This document shows, one piece after another, positions 49,284 to 61,800 of a stretch of 64,000 bases of DNA; position 1 is the first letter of the stretch, and every line of letters starts with the position of its first letter. The notes below the pieces were generated by a model, which ran no database searches, was not told the origin of the DNA, and worked only from the letters and a program-made list of their open reading frames with translations. A program made the position numbers and the translations under genes. The stretch spans positions 61,107,839 through 61,171,838 of the forward strand of contig NC_063045.1 in assembly GCF_018812025.1 (NCBI RefSeq), read 5' to 3'. This stretch comes from Megalobrama amblycephala. Taxonomy: Eukaryota > Chordata > Actinopteri > Cypriniformes > Xenocyprididae.

Positions 49284-49845
49284 TCCGGAAGAGGATTAGG
49301 GCCAAGCAATAATAAAAAAATAAAACCATCTCGAGATTAAAGTTGTTAAATTTCGAGAAAAAAGTCAAGATAAAATGTTGAGAATAAACTCGTTAAATTA
49401 CGAGAAAAAAACTCGTTCAATTTTGAGAAAAAAGTCGAGATAAAATGTTGAGAATAAAGTCATTAAATTACGAGAAAAAAGTTGTTAAATTACGAGAACA
49501 AACTCGTTAAATTACGAATTTGTTCTCGTAATTTAATGACTTTTTTCTTGTAATTTAACGACTTTATTCTCATAATTTAATGAGTTTATTCTCAACATTT
49601 TATCTCAACTTTTTTCTCGAAATTTAACGACATTTTTCTCATAATTTAACGAATTTGTTCTCGTAATTTAATGACTTTATTCTCAACATTTTGTCTTGAC
49701 TTTTTTCTCAATTTAACGAGTTTTTTCTTGTAATTTAATGAGTTTATTCTCAACATTTTATTTTGACTTTTCTCGAAATTTAACAACTTTAATCTCGAGA
49801 TGGTTTTATTTTTTTATTATTGCTTGGCCCTAATCCTCTTCCATA
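49284..49845. mobile_element. Fold-back element F1, copy 3 (562 bp)
   Basis: TCCGGAAGAGGATTAGGGCC at the left and GGCCCTAATCCTCTTCCATA at the right. Exact 6-bp duplication CTAGAC at 49278-49283 and 49846-49851. The interior has the two-orientation unit set with the fewest repeats. Confidence 0.9.
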
Positions 49846-50200
49846 CTAGACTTCTAGCTTGCTTCTAAAAAAGTTGCTTTAGGAAATATTTAATTAAATA
49901 ACTTTTTTTTTTTTTTTTGACAAAAGGAATCTGACAATTACCGACTACTGAGTTAATGATTACGTTAAAATCAAAAAGTTGTGACTTTTCAACCTGAGCT
50001 CAAAATTGAAGTATTTTACGAGGTGGCGATTTCGATTTACAGTGTGAATTGTACAAAAACATATGATTTTTAAAAGAAACGCATTATGAAGGACCACTCC
50101 TAAGGACCCATTCACACCAAGAGCAATAACTATAAAGACTAGGATGTACATTTCCTGAAGAAAATGTGAGTGGTGCTTGCAGTGGCAAAACTCAGAACTC

Positions 50201-51140
50201 GGTTGCTAGGGTGTTTCTAGGTGGTTGCTAGGCAGTTGCTAGGGTGTTGCTAAGGTGTTCTGGGTGGTTGCTAGGGCGTTGCTAGGCGGTTGCTAGGGTG
50301 TTATAAGTTGTTGATAGGGTGTTCTGGGTGGTTGCTAGGGTGTTCTGAGTGGTTACTATGGTGTTCCTATGCAGTTGCTAGGGCATCCTGGGTGGTTGCT
50401 AGGGTGTTCTGGGCGGTTGCTATGGTGTTGCTAGGCAGTTGCTAAGGTGTTCTGGGTGGTTGCTAGGGTGTTATGAGTTGTTGCTAGGCAGTTGCTAAGG
50501 TGTTCTGGGTGGCGGTTGCTGTGGTGTTGCTAGGTGGTTGCTAGGGCATCCTGAGTGGTTGCTAGGCAGTTGCTAGGGTGTTATGAGTTGCTGCTAGGCA
50601 GTTGAGTTGCTAAGGTGTTCTAGGCTGGTTGCCAGGTGGTTGCTAGACCATTGCTAAGGTGTTATGTGTTGTTGCTAGGCTGTTGCTAAGGTATTCTGGG
50701 GTGGTTGCTATGGCATCCTGAGTGGTTGCTAGGGTGTTGCTAGGCAGTTGCTAGGGTGTTCTGGGTGGTTGCTAGGCTGTTGCTAAAGTGTTATGGGTGG
50801 TTGCTAGGGTATTATGAGTTGTTGCTAGGCAGTTTCTAGGGTGTTTTGGGCAGTTGCTAGGTGGTTGCTAAGGTATTCTAGGTGGTTGTTAGGGTGTTGC
50901 TAGGCAAATTCTAGGGTGTTCTGGGTGGTTGCTATGGTGTTGTCATAGATCAGGGGTGTGGGCAAACTCGGTCCTGGAGGGCCACTGTCCTGCATAGTTT
51001 AGCTCCAACCTTGAAAAACTCACCTGCCTTTAGTTTTCTAGTAATCCTGAAGGCATTGGTTAGCTGATTCAGGTATGTCTGATTAGGGTTGGAGGACCGA
51101 GTTTGCCCACCCCTGTCATAGATGGTTACTATGGAGTTTT
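50201..51140 (+). repeat. GGTTGCTAGGGTGTT minisatellite
   Basis: Variants of GGTTGCTAGGGTGTTCTGGG and GGCAGTTGCTAAGGTGTT over about 750 bp, interrupted by the MITE at 50951-51115 and resuming after it. Isolated units continue to 51330. Confidence 0.9.
50951..51115. mobile_element. hAT-type MITE with exact 8-bp target duplication (165 bp)
   Basis: CAGGGGTGTGGGCAAACTCG and GAGTTTGCCCACCCCTG are inverted ends. TCATAGAT occurs on both sides (50943-50950, 51116-51123), the 8-bp duplication of hAT transposition. Inserted into the minisatellite. A very common fish repeat type. Confidence 0.88.
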
Positions 51141-51707
51141 TATAGAGTTCTTAGCAAGTTTTTAGCCTAATTTAGCACTTAGCTAATCACTTCAATGCTA
51201 GCATGTGTTGGAAGTCCTGTTTGCTAGTATCTAAAGAATCAACCCACATGTCTCTGCGATGTTCTGATGCAGAGATAAAGGTCTTGCTAAACGGTTGCTA
51301 GGGTACTCTGTTTGGTTGCTAGGGAGTGGCTTGGAAGCTGCCAGTGATGATACTCCAAATGCTGCTTGAATATGAATGATATATGGAGTTTGACTTATCA
51401 AACAGTGGAGGCTTTTTTCTGGACCTTGGCGATTAAGCAGATTGTACAAAAACGTACGAGTGAGACTGTACAAATTAGCCACCAATTAAGCAAAACGTAA
51501 AATAGTTACGAATTGCTGTGAGACTGTGTTCTCTACAGTCTGTATCACCTTTGTTCTAATATGCAAATGCATGCATATATTAATAAGATGTGCACATTCT
51601 AACAAATTAAACAGATAAATACAAAATTCTTTGTGTATTTTCATCTGGCAAAGTTTCATTTTAATAAACCAAAGATAAAATAGCCTCTTCGCCTGTAGTT
51701 CCTTCCC
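51141..51707. other. Intergenic stretch
   Basis: A few stray GTTGCTAGG units near 51300, otherwise unique AT-rich DNA without recognisable genes. Confidence 0.4.
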
Positions 51708-51790
51708 TTAAAGGGATAGTTCACCCAAAAACCATAATTTCTTTCTTCTGTGGAGCACAAAAGACATTTTTGGGTGAACTATCCCTTTAA
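51708..51790. mobile_element. Minimal TTAA-flanked element (83 bp)
   Basis: TTAAAGGGATAGTTCACCCA and TGGGTGAACTATCCCTTTAA frame only about 40 bases: practically two ends and a loop, with TTAA at both borders. Confidence 0.88.
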
Positions 51791-52420
51791 CAATCCCCTG
51801 AGAAACCAAATGATGCCACAGGAAGACAAAAGAGTATTTCCTTCTACTTTTCGCACGCACATTCTCTGCCAGACCAAAAAAATGCTTCAAAGTTCATTTG
51901 TCACTTCACAGATCACTAGTTCCTGTTCGCGCGGAGCCCAAATGCGCGCCGGAGAGACGCGTCGCTGTTTGTCATGCCGAGAGAGATGCATTGCGATTTG
52001 CACAGGATGTGTGAAGCCTCACCCCCCCGTCCCGTTCCGTTCCACCACCTCTGGGGCCGGCCGCGTCCACGCACACGCATCTGAGAAACATCTTTTATCA
52101 CAATTGTGGGGTGCGGCGCGCGGTCCAGATGGAGGGATAAAACATGCATGAGTCGCCCGCAGCTCTGAAAATAATTATACTCATTTACTAGAGACAGAGA
52201 GAGTGCATCCAACCAAGTCACCACCCATCATAGAGACAAGCTCCCAGCATACTAATGAAGACACGAGCCAATGACTGACCACCACTGAGAGAGAAACGGA
52301 GCCTGTGAGAGAATGTGTCTGTGTGAGATTAAAGAAGGAGAAGTGAGTGAAAGAGATGTCTAACAGACCATGCACAGGTTAAGTATCAGTATCATGGTTC
52401 TCCATGCTGAACTTCACAGC
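51791..52420. other. Unique GC-rich stretch
   Basis: 51900-52130 is GC-rich and CpG-containing, making overlapping ORFs of 102 and 133 codons with no recognisable features. No repeat identified. Confidence 0.35.
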
Positions 52421-53755
52421 TTAACCCTTATAGGGTCTTTGGGGTCTTTTTAGACCCCAAACGACGTTTGCTCAAATAAAAAAAAATATTCTCTTTGTCC
52501 AAATGACATGAAACTTTGTACCGTTGTTAACACTTTCTAGATCTACAAAGAAAAAAAAATCGGAGTGATAGCTTGTTTTTATGTTAGTGTAAAAAAAAGG
52601 TACACTCAGGGTCTTCGGGGTCTCCACAGACCCCAGGCAATAAAATGTAATTTTGTTATAAAATAACTGCTTTTTAAAAAACAAATGTAATTTTACTCTG
52701 TTTATTAATGTTTTTACTTCATATTTGTGCAGTTTTTGGAGGATTTCTCGTATCTTTTAAATTTATATAAATAAATAAATAAATAAATAAATATTTTTAC
52801 AAAAACAGCTTTTTATGTAAAATTCACTTTATAAAAGACCCACATTTCTAACTTTCATTCATGGGGATAACATGGATAATTTGACATGGTTTAGTGTAAG
52901 ATTTTTGCCCATCTTTTGGAAAATGCAGTTTTAAAAGTAAAAAAAAATCACTTTTACCAGTAGATGGCTCCAGAGCTCCACTATTTGCTATGTTATTTGA
53001 CTAACTGAAAGACATCTTTCCATAAGTTTTTTTTTTTGTTGGATTCATATCTAAATGTTATGAAATCACAATTATAACAATAAAAATTACTTTTTGTCAA
53101 AGTTTAGCATTTTTTGTACTGAAAAAAATTAATTTTTCCAAAATGTTGATTTTGAGGATGAATTTTGTCCATTTTCACAGTGGAGTCTCATCATAATGTA
53201 ACAATATTGAAAAACTTTTTTTTTTCATTACAAAAAATACTAAACTTTGACAAAAAGTACCCTTTATTGTTATAATTGTGATTTCATAATATTTAGATAT
53301 GAATCCAACTGAAAAAAACTTATGAAAAGAGTCTTTCAGTCATTCAAATAGCACATAGCATATAGTGGAGCTCTGCAGCCATCTACTGGTAAAAATGATA
53401 GTTTTTTTACTTTTAAAACTGCATTTTCCAAAAGATGGGCAAAAATCTTACACTAAACCATGTCAAATTATCCATGTTATCCCCATGAATGAAATTTAGA
53501 AATGTGGGTCTTTTATAAAGTGAATTTTACATAAAAAGCTGTTTTTGTATAAAAACCTATTTAAAAAAAAATTTTTTTTTAATTTATTTATATAAATTTA
53601 AAAAATACGATAAATCCTCCAAAAACTGTACAAACATGGAGTAAAAACATTAATAAACAGAGTAAAATTACATTTGTTTTTAAAAAAACAAGTATTTTGT
53701 TACAAAATTGCATTTTGTTGCCTGGGGTCTGTGGAGACCCCGAAGACCCTGATAC
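52421..53755. mobile_element. Long hairpin element with arms over 500 bp
   Basis: Left arm about 52609-53127, right arm about 53217-53750, nearly perfect inverse copies around a spacer of about 90 bp. GGGTCTTCGGGGTCTCCACA on the left pairs with its inverse near 53730. The left border TTAACCCTTATAGGGTC looks like a piggyBac-type TTAA-CCC end, but the right border lacks it. Each arm carries ACCAGTAGATGGCT. Confidence 0.8.
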
Positions 53756-53888
53756 AGTTGGCAATGTATTTCACAAACGAGGGTCAATTCAACGCTGGAT
53801 TTGCACAAAAGATGAACATGACGGCACATGCTAGTCGATGAGTTGAATCAACATAAATTTATCCACTAACCATTCAGAAATGTCTAAA

Positions 53889-54142
53889 AGTTGTAACTTC
53901 TTCCTGAGTCTCTCCATCAGTGTCAACTCCGGTTTGAACAATGTAAGGCTGAACACTTTCGTCATTTTGGCTGCGTGAGATTCTCCAGCTTTGTTGTTGT
54001 TGAGCTGTTAAAGCGCCGCCCTCTTCTGGAAAGGGGGGCGGGAGCAGCAGCTCATTTGAATTTAAAGGGACACACACAAAAACGACACATTCTGGGGACT
54101 TATATTACATCTTGTAAAAGGAGCATTATAAGTCCCCTTTAA
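53889..54142. mobile_element. TTAA-type element, family B copy 4, right part only
   Basis: AACTTCTTCCTGAGTCTCTC onward matches copy 1 from 10580. It ends GCATTATAAGTCCCCTTTAA. The left third is missing. Confidence 0.75.
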
Positions 54143-55140
54143 AAATATCCTGTAAGTTTCAAAACTCAAAACTCCATCTTTAGTTCAAAAACAGCTTTTG
54201 TTGAAATCAAGCTCCCAAAACGACTAGTTTCGGATTTTGTCTCAGTATGACATAATAGTGTGACAGCAGATCGACGCCTACTTCTACATCATTGCCTCTT
54301 TAGCCCCACCCACTGATTCATGCATGTCATGTAGTAGTTCATACGAGATTACAAGACGTTTTTGAAGTGAGAAGTTGTGGAAAAACATAGTCTTTGCATT
54401 GCTTTCCCTGTGATCCTAACATTAAGAAAGCGTGGATGAACTTTATTTGTAAAGAAGTTCCAGATCACGTCAGTAAGACACGGTTTGTGTTTGCTTCAAT
54501 TTACAGCAGATTCATTTTTAAACAAGATAGTTCAACGCAGGCTTTTCAGAGAGACTGAAAACAAGTACAGCACAAGTGTATGTTTTTACAATGTTTTTAC
54601 CACGTATCACTATTGCTTTGTCTGTTATAGACTGTTTGATATGTACTCACCTTTATGTATTATTTGCAAAAAAAAAAAAAAACAAGACTTATAAAGCTTA
54701 TATGCAATAAGCATAAATGTTTCACAGTTGACAAATGTTTCAGCTATGTAATAAACACCTTACTGTAGCGCCTAACACTAATATGTCATAAAATATAATA
54801 CTACCTCACATTATAAATATTTATTTCTTATGCATTGTCTTCTGATTCAGACTCTGACTCAAACATGTAATGCTGAATTTCACCGGTTGCCTTTTTTCAA
54901 CATTGAAAGTTTTCAAAACAATTGCACATGTGTAATGATGAGGACGTTGAAAATTATTTAAATATGCAAAACTGTTTCCCAATCAAAGCAGTGGGCGTTT
55001 ACTTCCAAGTTTTGAATGAGACACGCCCATCGTGTTTGAAAGAGAAGGTCAAAAACAGGATTGAAAATAGCTTATTTCTACGAAACTATATGCTTTTTTA
55101 TCATTATAAGTGGACCTCGGGGGAACAAGTGTTGAATTTT
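54143..55140 (-). mobile_element. Family C copy 2, diverged and lacking one end
   Basis: ATATCCTGTAAGTTTCAAAA matches in reverse the right end of copy 1. The far part, CATTATAAGTGGACCTCGGG, matches in reverse 13230-13250. The outer TTAAAGGGGTCATGAAC end is absent. Confidence 0.6.
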
Positions 55141-56879
55141 CTGTCGAATTTGAACCACTGAATTTGTGGAAGCAAAATAAAATGAACTGAAAATTGCCTG
55201 TAAAATATTATAGGTTGTATTTTTAAACAGACTGAATATTTCGGAAGTGAAATCTAAAAGGTGAATATGGATCATTGAATTTTTAATAATGAAAATGTGT
55301 GTGAAATATTCATAGCTTAAATATACGCCATACGCCAAATATACGAATTTCAGTCCATTAAAATACAAGTGTGGTTAATGCAGCACTTTTTTTTTTTTCT
55401 CAATCAGTGCAATTCTACAAGCTTTTTATTTAAAAAAATGTGTCATTAATTTACTTCCATAGGGAACATTGTAACATTTTTTTTAAAATGCAGTTATTAA
55501 TGCAGGCATTACCTCTTTAATTCAGTGTCGTTCAATGCTGCTAATTAATCTGGCTTCCTTTTCAATGCATTTACCATAAACACAGTGTGAAGCATGAAGC
55601 ATAAATCCAGTACTGTTGCGTTGAACAATCATTGCATGTGACAACAGCATCATTATACCAATATTTGACTGCAGAACGATGCCGCTGACCAGAATCAAGT
55701 ATTCCAGAGAGTCATTTAGTGGTCCAGCACGGGCTACAGGTGACTCCTGGCCTGCGGAGGCTGTTCGTGGACATTGTGTTAGTGGAGTCGTGTGTGTTTG
55801 GGACGTGTGTTCTGCCGCCGGTGCTACAGTAATTGATGAATGGGCTGTTTAAACGGTGGAATATGAATGAACAGCAGGTCCCCTTGAGAATATTCAGCAG
55901 TATTGTAATCAACCCTGCTGATAGTGTCCCTACCTTTGACTAATGGCCTTAAAAGAAGCCTCTTAGAGCTCCGTTATTAAATTTACGATTCACGCAGCCA
56001 GACGTCCCATCTCTGACCCGGTCGGACTTCCGTGCAACACAGACTGAACGATTAGTCGCTCAAAGACAGAGAAAATATTAAACAATCTAGCAGCTCTGTA
56101 TGCATGCTGCATTTCTGTGAAAAATGAAATGAATTTAGTCCTGCATGAATGATTCAAACAGAGTTTTATGTGTTTGTTAATGAAGCTCATAAGTTTGAGA
56201 TTCACTGACAATGCAGCCATAATTAAACAACACGCTAAAATATAGTTCATGTAATATTCACCTAAAATATTAATGAGGTTAATGAGAAGATTTGGTATGT
56301 ATGAACATGCTGCATGTGTTAGCTGCCATAGAACAATATTAGAATTGTTTGTAAATATATTTTAATGCCTGTTACACCTCCAGTAATTTAAGCAACTGCA
56401 GTCTCTCTCTCTCTCTTTCTCTGCACTCCAGAGAACCTGTTTGAAAACTTTCCGGTCGGAGGTGGGAATCTGCTCAATGAGCCTTGATTTATGTCTTTCG
56501 ATATTAACACATTTTTCATCCAGCGGCCGGATGGAAAGCAAAGCTGATGAAGGATGGGAGGTAATCAAGGGTCTAATGTGGAGCAATGCCTGACCACAAA
56601 TGAGTAATGAAGTTGCTAAGAATTCAAATGGCATTAGTTCAGACATCATATAATGAATATTACAGTGACTTTCAGCCATTCTGTAATGACCCCTGCTGAA
56701 GTAACGCTGGGATCAGTTTGTAACGGATCTGTGTGGCCCACTTTGTGACCATCAACCATGTTTGCTTTTTCTTCACATAAGGTTATATAATATATAAACC
56801 TAAAGAAAAGGTTTGTATTTTTAGAAAAATATTTAAATAAAAGTCTTTAAAAAAACATTTACTTTTTTTATATTTATTA
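55141..56879. other. Unique intergenic stretch
   Basis: 55500-56720 is non-repetitive and of mixed composition. Short ORFs only. A poly-T run lies at 55388-55399. Confidence 0.4.
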
Positions 56880-56880
56880 C

Positions 56881-56947
<67 letters not shown>

Positions 56948-57024
56948 TTGTTATATAAGTAATTGGTTCTATACAAAAAATAATTTGTTATTTTTAAAAA
57001 AAAATGTATTATAATATATTAATA

Positions 57025-57069
<45 letters not shown>

Positions 57070-57278
57070 AAAAGTAATTTTTTAAAAGATTTTAATATAG
57101 AAAAAATCATTTTTAATTTTTTAATAATTTTTAGAAAAATATTTAAAAAAAATTATGCTTATGACCGATTGTTAATTTGATTAGTAATTATTTGTACTTT
57201 TTTTTAAAATTTATTACATAATATATTAATTTATTTTTCATATATAAACACACACACATATATTGTGATCTGTAAAAA

Positions 57279-57321
<43 letters not shown>

Positions 57322-57402
57322 ATATAAGAATTTTTATTTTTTATTTTTTTCATACTTCAAACTTTTCAGTAATGACAATTATATTTATTTTCAATATTTA
57401 TA

Positions 57403-57454
<52 letters not shown>

Positions 57455-57960
57455 TATGTTAAAAAATTGAAAAAAAATTCATGCTAATGATTGATGGTGT
57501 TCATTTGTTAATTGATATCATTTTAATATAGAAAAAATATATATTTTTAGAAAAATATTTTTAAAAATGTCATGCTTATGAGCAGTTATTAATTTAATTA
57601 GTAATTTGAAATAATAATAATAGTATAATAATTGATATGTTTTTAATATTTTTAATGATTATGATTGTTGATGGTGTTAGTAATTGGTGATTAGTAATTG
57701 TTTCTACATATGTTTAAATTGCATTTATAAAATGGATTTTTTTTTAGTAATGACAATTTATTTATGGAAACTATATTAATATATGTTAAAAAAAATAGAA
57801 AAATATTTTTATTTTTTCATGATTCATCAAACATTTTCAGTAATGACAAAATATATTAATTATTGATATTTATGCAAAATATTATTATATATTAAAAAAT
57901 AAAAAATAGTTTTGTTTTTTCAGAGTTGATGGTGTTCATTTGTTAATTTGATTAATAATT
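56880..57960. repeat. Extremely AT-rich block with four TA tracts
   Basis: (TA)n at about 56888-56942, 57030-57066, 57281-57315 and 57411-57450, separated by A/T-rich DNA with repeated AGAAAAATATTT and TTAATTTGATTAGTAATT phrases. Possible matrix-attachment or unwinding sequence; no gene. Confidence 0.85.
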
Positions 57961-58821
57961 GGTTGATACATTAGTGCATTGTGGAATAATGCTTTAATTA
58001 GAATTGCACACAGGAACTAAGCGCACTGGTATAAGCTACAAGATCTGCTTATATTAAACATGTATAGATTCAGAACAGTACACTAATAAACGCATGCAAG
58101 TGGCCTTTAGCAACTGTCCTCTGAGACTCGGCATTGACAAACCTACAAGCAGTAATTGGACCATTACGAGTCCCTGGGATCTGTATTGATTTTTCTGTTT
58201 TTAGGGCCCAGTCAAATAGTCATGGTCTAGACATCAGGGCTTGTTTCTTAAGTCCTTCGTCCATAATCAGCATATGTTGCCTGATCTCTGCGCATTTCCA
58301 TGTGGAGTTTAATGGAGGATTATGCTGGTTTAAAAACGATCATAATCATCTCTCTAAATTGCACTTATATCCTGCAGTTTCTAGAGAGAAAGGAAGGATA
58401 GCATGAATAATTGGCTTTTGTGGTCATGATGAATCAGGCTATTGGACATAGACCCTCACCTTTAAATCCAAACCCATCACGATATGGATCGGGAATGGAG
58501 AAACCTCTGGCACAGCTTCCATTGTAACCAACAGACCTTGTGATACCTAAACTAAATCAGAGAGTTTAGTGAGTGTTAATGCATTTGCATTTACATTTAT
58601 GCATTTAGTAGATGCTTTTATGCAAAACGATTTACAAAAGCATTTGTGAGTTTAAAACTGTAGTGTGTCATTTCTGTGTTACTAGAATTGCATAAATAAC
58701 GCACTGCAGGGATGACGTATTTTTGTAGGCCAAAACCTGAAAATGAGTTGCATTTTAACACTCTCGGATATGTCGTCTCAAAGTCAATGGCCTGAAACAC
58801 AAGCTCAAGATAAATGTGACA
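57961..58821. other. Unique stretch with one dispersed-repeat tag
   Basis: 58100-58560 is non-repetitive. 58588-58640 (TTATGCATTTAGTAGATGCT) matches the common fish phrase also seen at 63295-63340. Confidence 0.4.
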
Positions 58822-61800
58822 TACAATAAAAAATGCTGGGTTAAAAACAACCAAAGTTGGGTTGAAAATGGACAAACCTAGTGATATGGTTGTTTTAACC
58901 CAGCGGTTGGGGTTGTTTTAACCCAGTGAATTGGGTTGTTTTAACCCAGCAATTGGGCTGTTTTAACCCAGCGAACTGAGTTGTTTTAACTCTGCGAATT
59001 GGCTGTTTTAACCCAGCAAATTGGGCTGTTTTAACCCAGCGAATTGAGTTGTTTTAACTCTGCGAACTGGCTGTTTTAACCCAGCGAATTGGGCTATTCT
59101 AACCCAGCAATTGGGCTGTTTTAACCCAGTGAATAGGGTTGTTTTAACCCAGCGAATTGAGCTGTTTTAACCCAGCGAATTGGGCTATTTTAACCCAGCA
59201 AATTGAGTTGTTTTAACCCAGCGAATTGAGTTGTTTTAACTCAGCCAATTGGCTGTTTTAACCCAGCGAATTGGGTTGTTTTAACCCAGCGAACTGGGCT
59301 ATTCTAACCCAGCAATTGGGCTGTTTTAACCCAGTGAATTGGGTTGTTTTAACCCAGCGAATTGGGCTGTTTTAACCCAGTGAATTTGAGTTGTTTTAAC
59401 CCAGCGAACTGGGCTATTCTAACCCAGCAATAGGGCTGTTTTAACCCAGTGAATTGGGTTGTTTTAACCCAGCAAATTCAGTTGTTGTTTTAACAAAGTG
59501 AACTGGGCTATTCTAACCCAGCAATTGGGCTGTTTTAACCCAGCAATTGGGCTGTTTTAGCCCAGTGAATTGGGTTGTTTTAACCCAGCAATTGGGCTGT
59601 TTTAACCCAGCGAACAGAGTTGTTTTAACTCTGCGAATTGGCTGTTTTAACCCAGCAAATTGGGTTGTTTTAACCCAGCGAATTGGCTGTTTTAACCCAA
59701 CAAATTGAGTTGTTTTAACCCAGCGAATTGGCTGTTTTAACCCAACAAATTGAGTTGTTTTAACCCAGCGAATTGAGTTGTTTTAACTCTGCGAACAGGC
59801 TGTTTTAACCCAGTGAATTGGGTTGTTTTAACCCAGCGAACTGAGTTGTTTTAACTCTGCGAATTGGCTGTTTTAACCCAGCAAATTGAGTTGTTTTAAC
59901 TCTGCGAACAGGCTGTTTTAACCCAGTGAATTGGGTTGTTTTAACCCAGCAATTGGGCTGTTTTAACCCAGCGAATTGAGTTGTTTTAACTCTGCGAACT
60001 GGCTGTTTTAACCCAGCGAATTGGGCTATTCTAACCCAGCAATTGGGCTGTTTTAACCCAGTGAATAGGGTTGTTTTAACCCAGCGAATTGAGTTGTTTT
60101 AACCCAGCGAATTGAGTTGTTTTAACTCAGCCAATTGGCTGTTTTAACCCAGCGAATTGGGTTGTTTTAACCCAGCGAACTGGGCTATTCTAACCCAGCA
60201 ATTGGGCTGTTTTAACCCAGTGAATTGGGTTGTTTTAACCCAGCGAATTGGGCTGTTTCAACCCAGTGAATTTGAGTTGTTTTAACCCAGCGAACTGGGC
60301 TATTCTAACCCAGCAATAGGGCTGTTTTAACCCAGTGAATTGGGTTGTTTTAACCCAGCAAATTCAGTTGTTGTTTTAACAAAGTGAACTGGGCTATTCT
60401 AACCCAGCAATTGGGCTGTTTTAACCCAGCAATTGGGCTGTTTTAGCCCAGTGAATTGGGTTGTTTTAACCCAGCAATTGGGCTGTTTTAACCCAGCGAA
60501 CAGAGTTGTTTTAACTCTGCGAATTGGCTGTTTTAACCCAGCAAATTGGGTTGTTTTAACCCAGCGAATTGGCTGTTTTAACCCAACAAATTGAGTTGTT
60601 TTAACCCAGCGAATTGAGTTGTTTTAACTCTGCGAACTGGCTGTTTTAACCCAGTGAATTGGGTTGTTTTAACCCAGCAATTGGGCTGTTTTAACACAGC
60701 GAATTGAGTTGTTTTAACTCTGCGAATTGGCTGTTTTAACCCAGCAAATTGGGTTGTTTTAACCCAGCGAATTGGCTGTTTTAACCCAACAAATTGAGTT
60801 GTTTTAACCCAGCGAATTGAGTTGTTTTAACTCTGCGAACTGGCTGTTTTAACCCAGTGAATTGGGTTGTTTTAACCCAGCAATTGGGCTGTTTTAACCC
60901 AGCGAACTGAGTTGTTTTAACTCTGCGAATTGGCTGTTTTAACCCAGCAAATTGGGTTGTTTTAACCCAGCGAATTGGCTGTTTTAACCCAACAAATTGA
61001 GTTGTTTTAACCCAGTGAATTGAGTTGTTTTAACTCTGCGAACTGGCTGTTTTAACCCAGTGAATTGGGTTGTTTTAACCCAGCAATTGGGCTGTTTTAA
61101 CCCAGCGAACTGAGTTGTTTTAATTCTGTGAATTGGCTGTTTTAACCCAGCGAATTGGGCTATTCTAACCCAGCAATTGGGCTGTTTTAACCCAGTGAAT
61201 AGGGTTGTTTTAACCCAGCGAATTGAGCTGTTTTAACCCAGCGAATTGGGCTGTTTTAACCCAGCAAATTGAGTTGTTTTAACCCAGCGAATTGAGTTGT
61301 TTTAACTCAGCCAATTGGCTGTTTTAACCCAGCGAATTGGGTTGTTTTAACCCAGCGAACTGGGCTATTCTAACCCAGCAATTGGGCTGTTTTAATCCAG
61401 TGAATTGGGTTGTTTTAACCCAGCAAATTCAGTTCTTGTTTTAACCCAGTGAACTGGGCTATTCTAACCCAGCAATTGGGCTGTTTTAACCCAGCAATTG
61501 GGCTGTTTTAACCCAGTGAATTGGGTTGTTTTAACCCAGCAATTGGGCTGTTTTAACCCAGCAAACTGAGTTGTTTTAACTCTGCGAATTGGCTGTTTTA
61601 ACCCAGTGAATTGGGTTGTTTTAACCCAGCAAATTCAGTTGTTGTTTTAACCCAGCGAACTGGGCTATTCTAACCCAGCAATTGGGCTGTTTTAACCCAG
61701 CAATTGGGCTGTTTTAACCCAGTGAATTGGGTTGTTTTAACCCAGCAAATTCAGTTGTTGTTTTAACCCAGCGAACTGGGTTGTTTTAACCCAGCAATTG

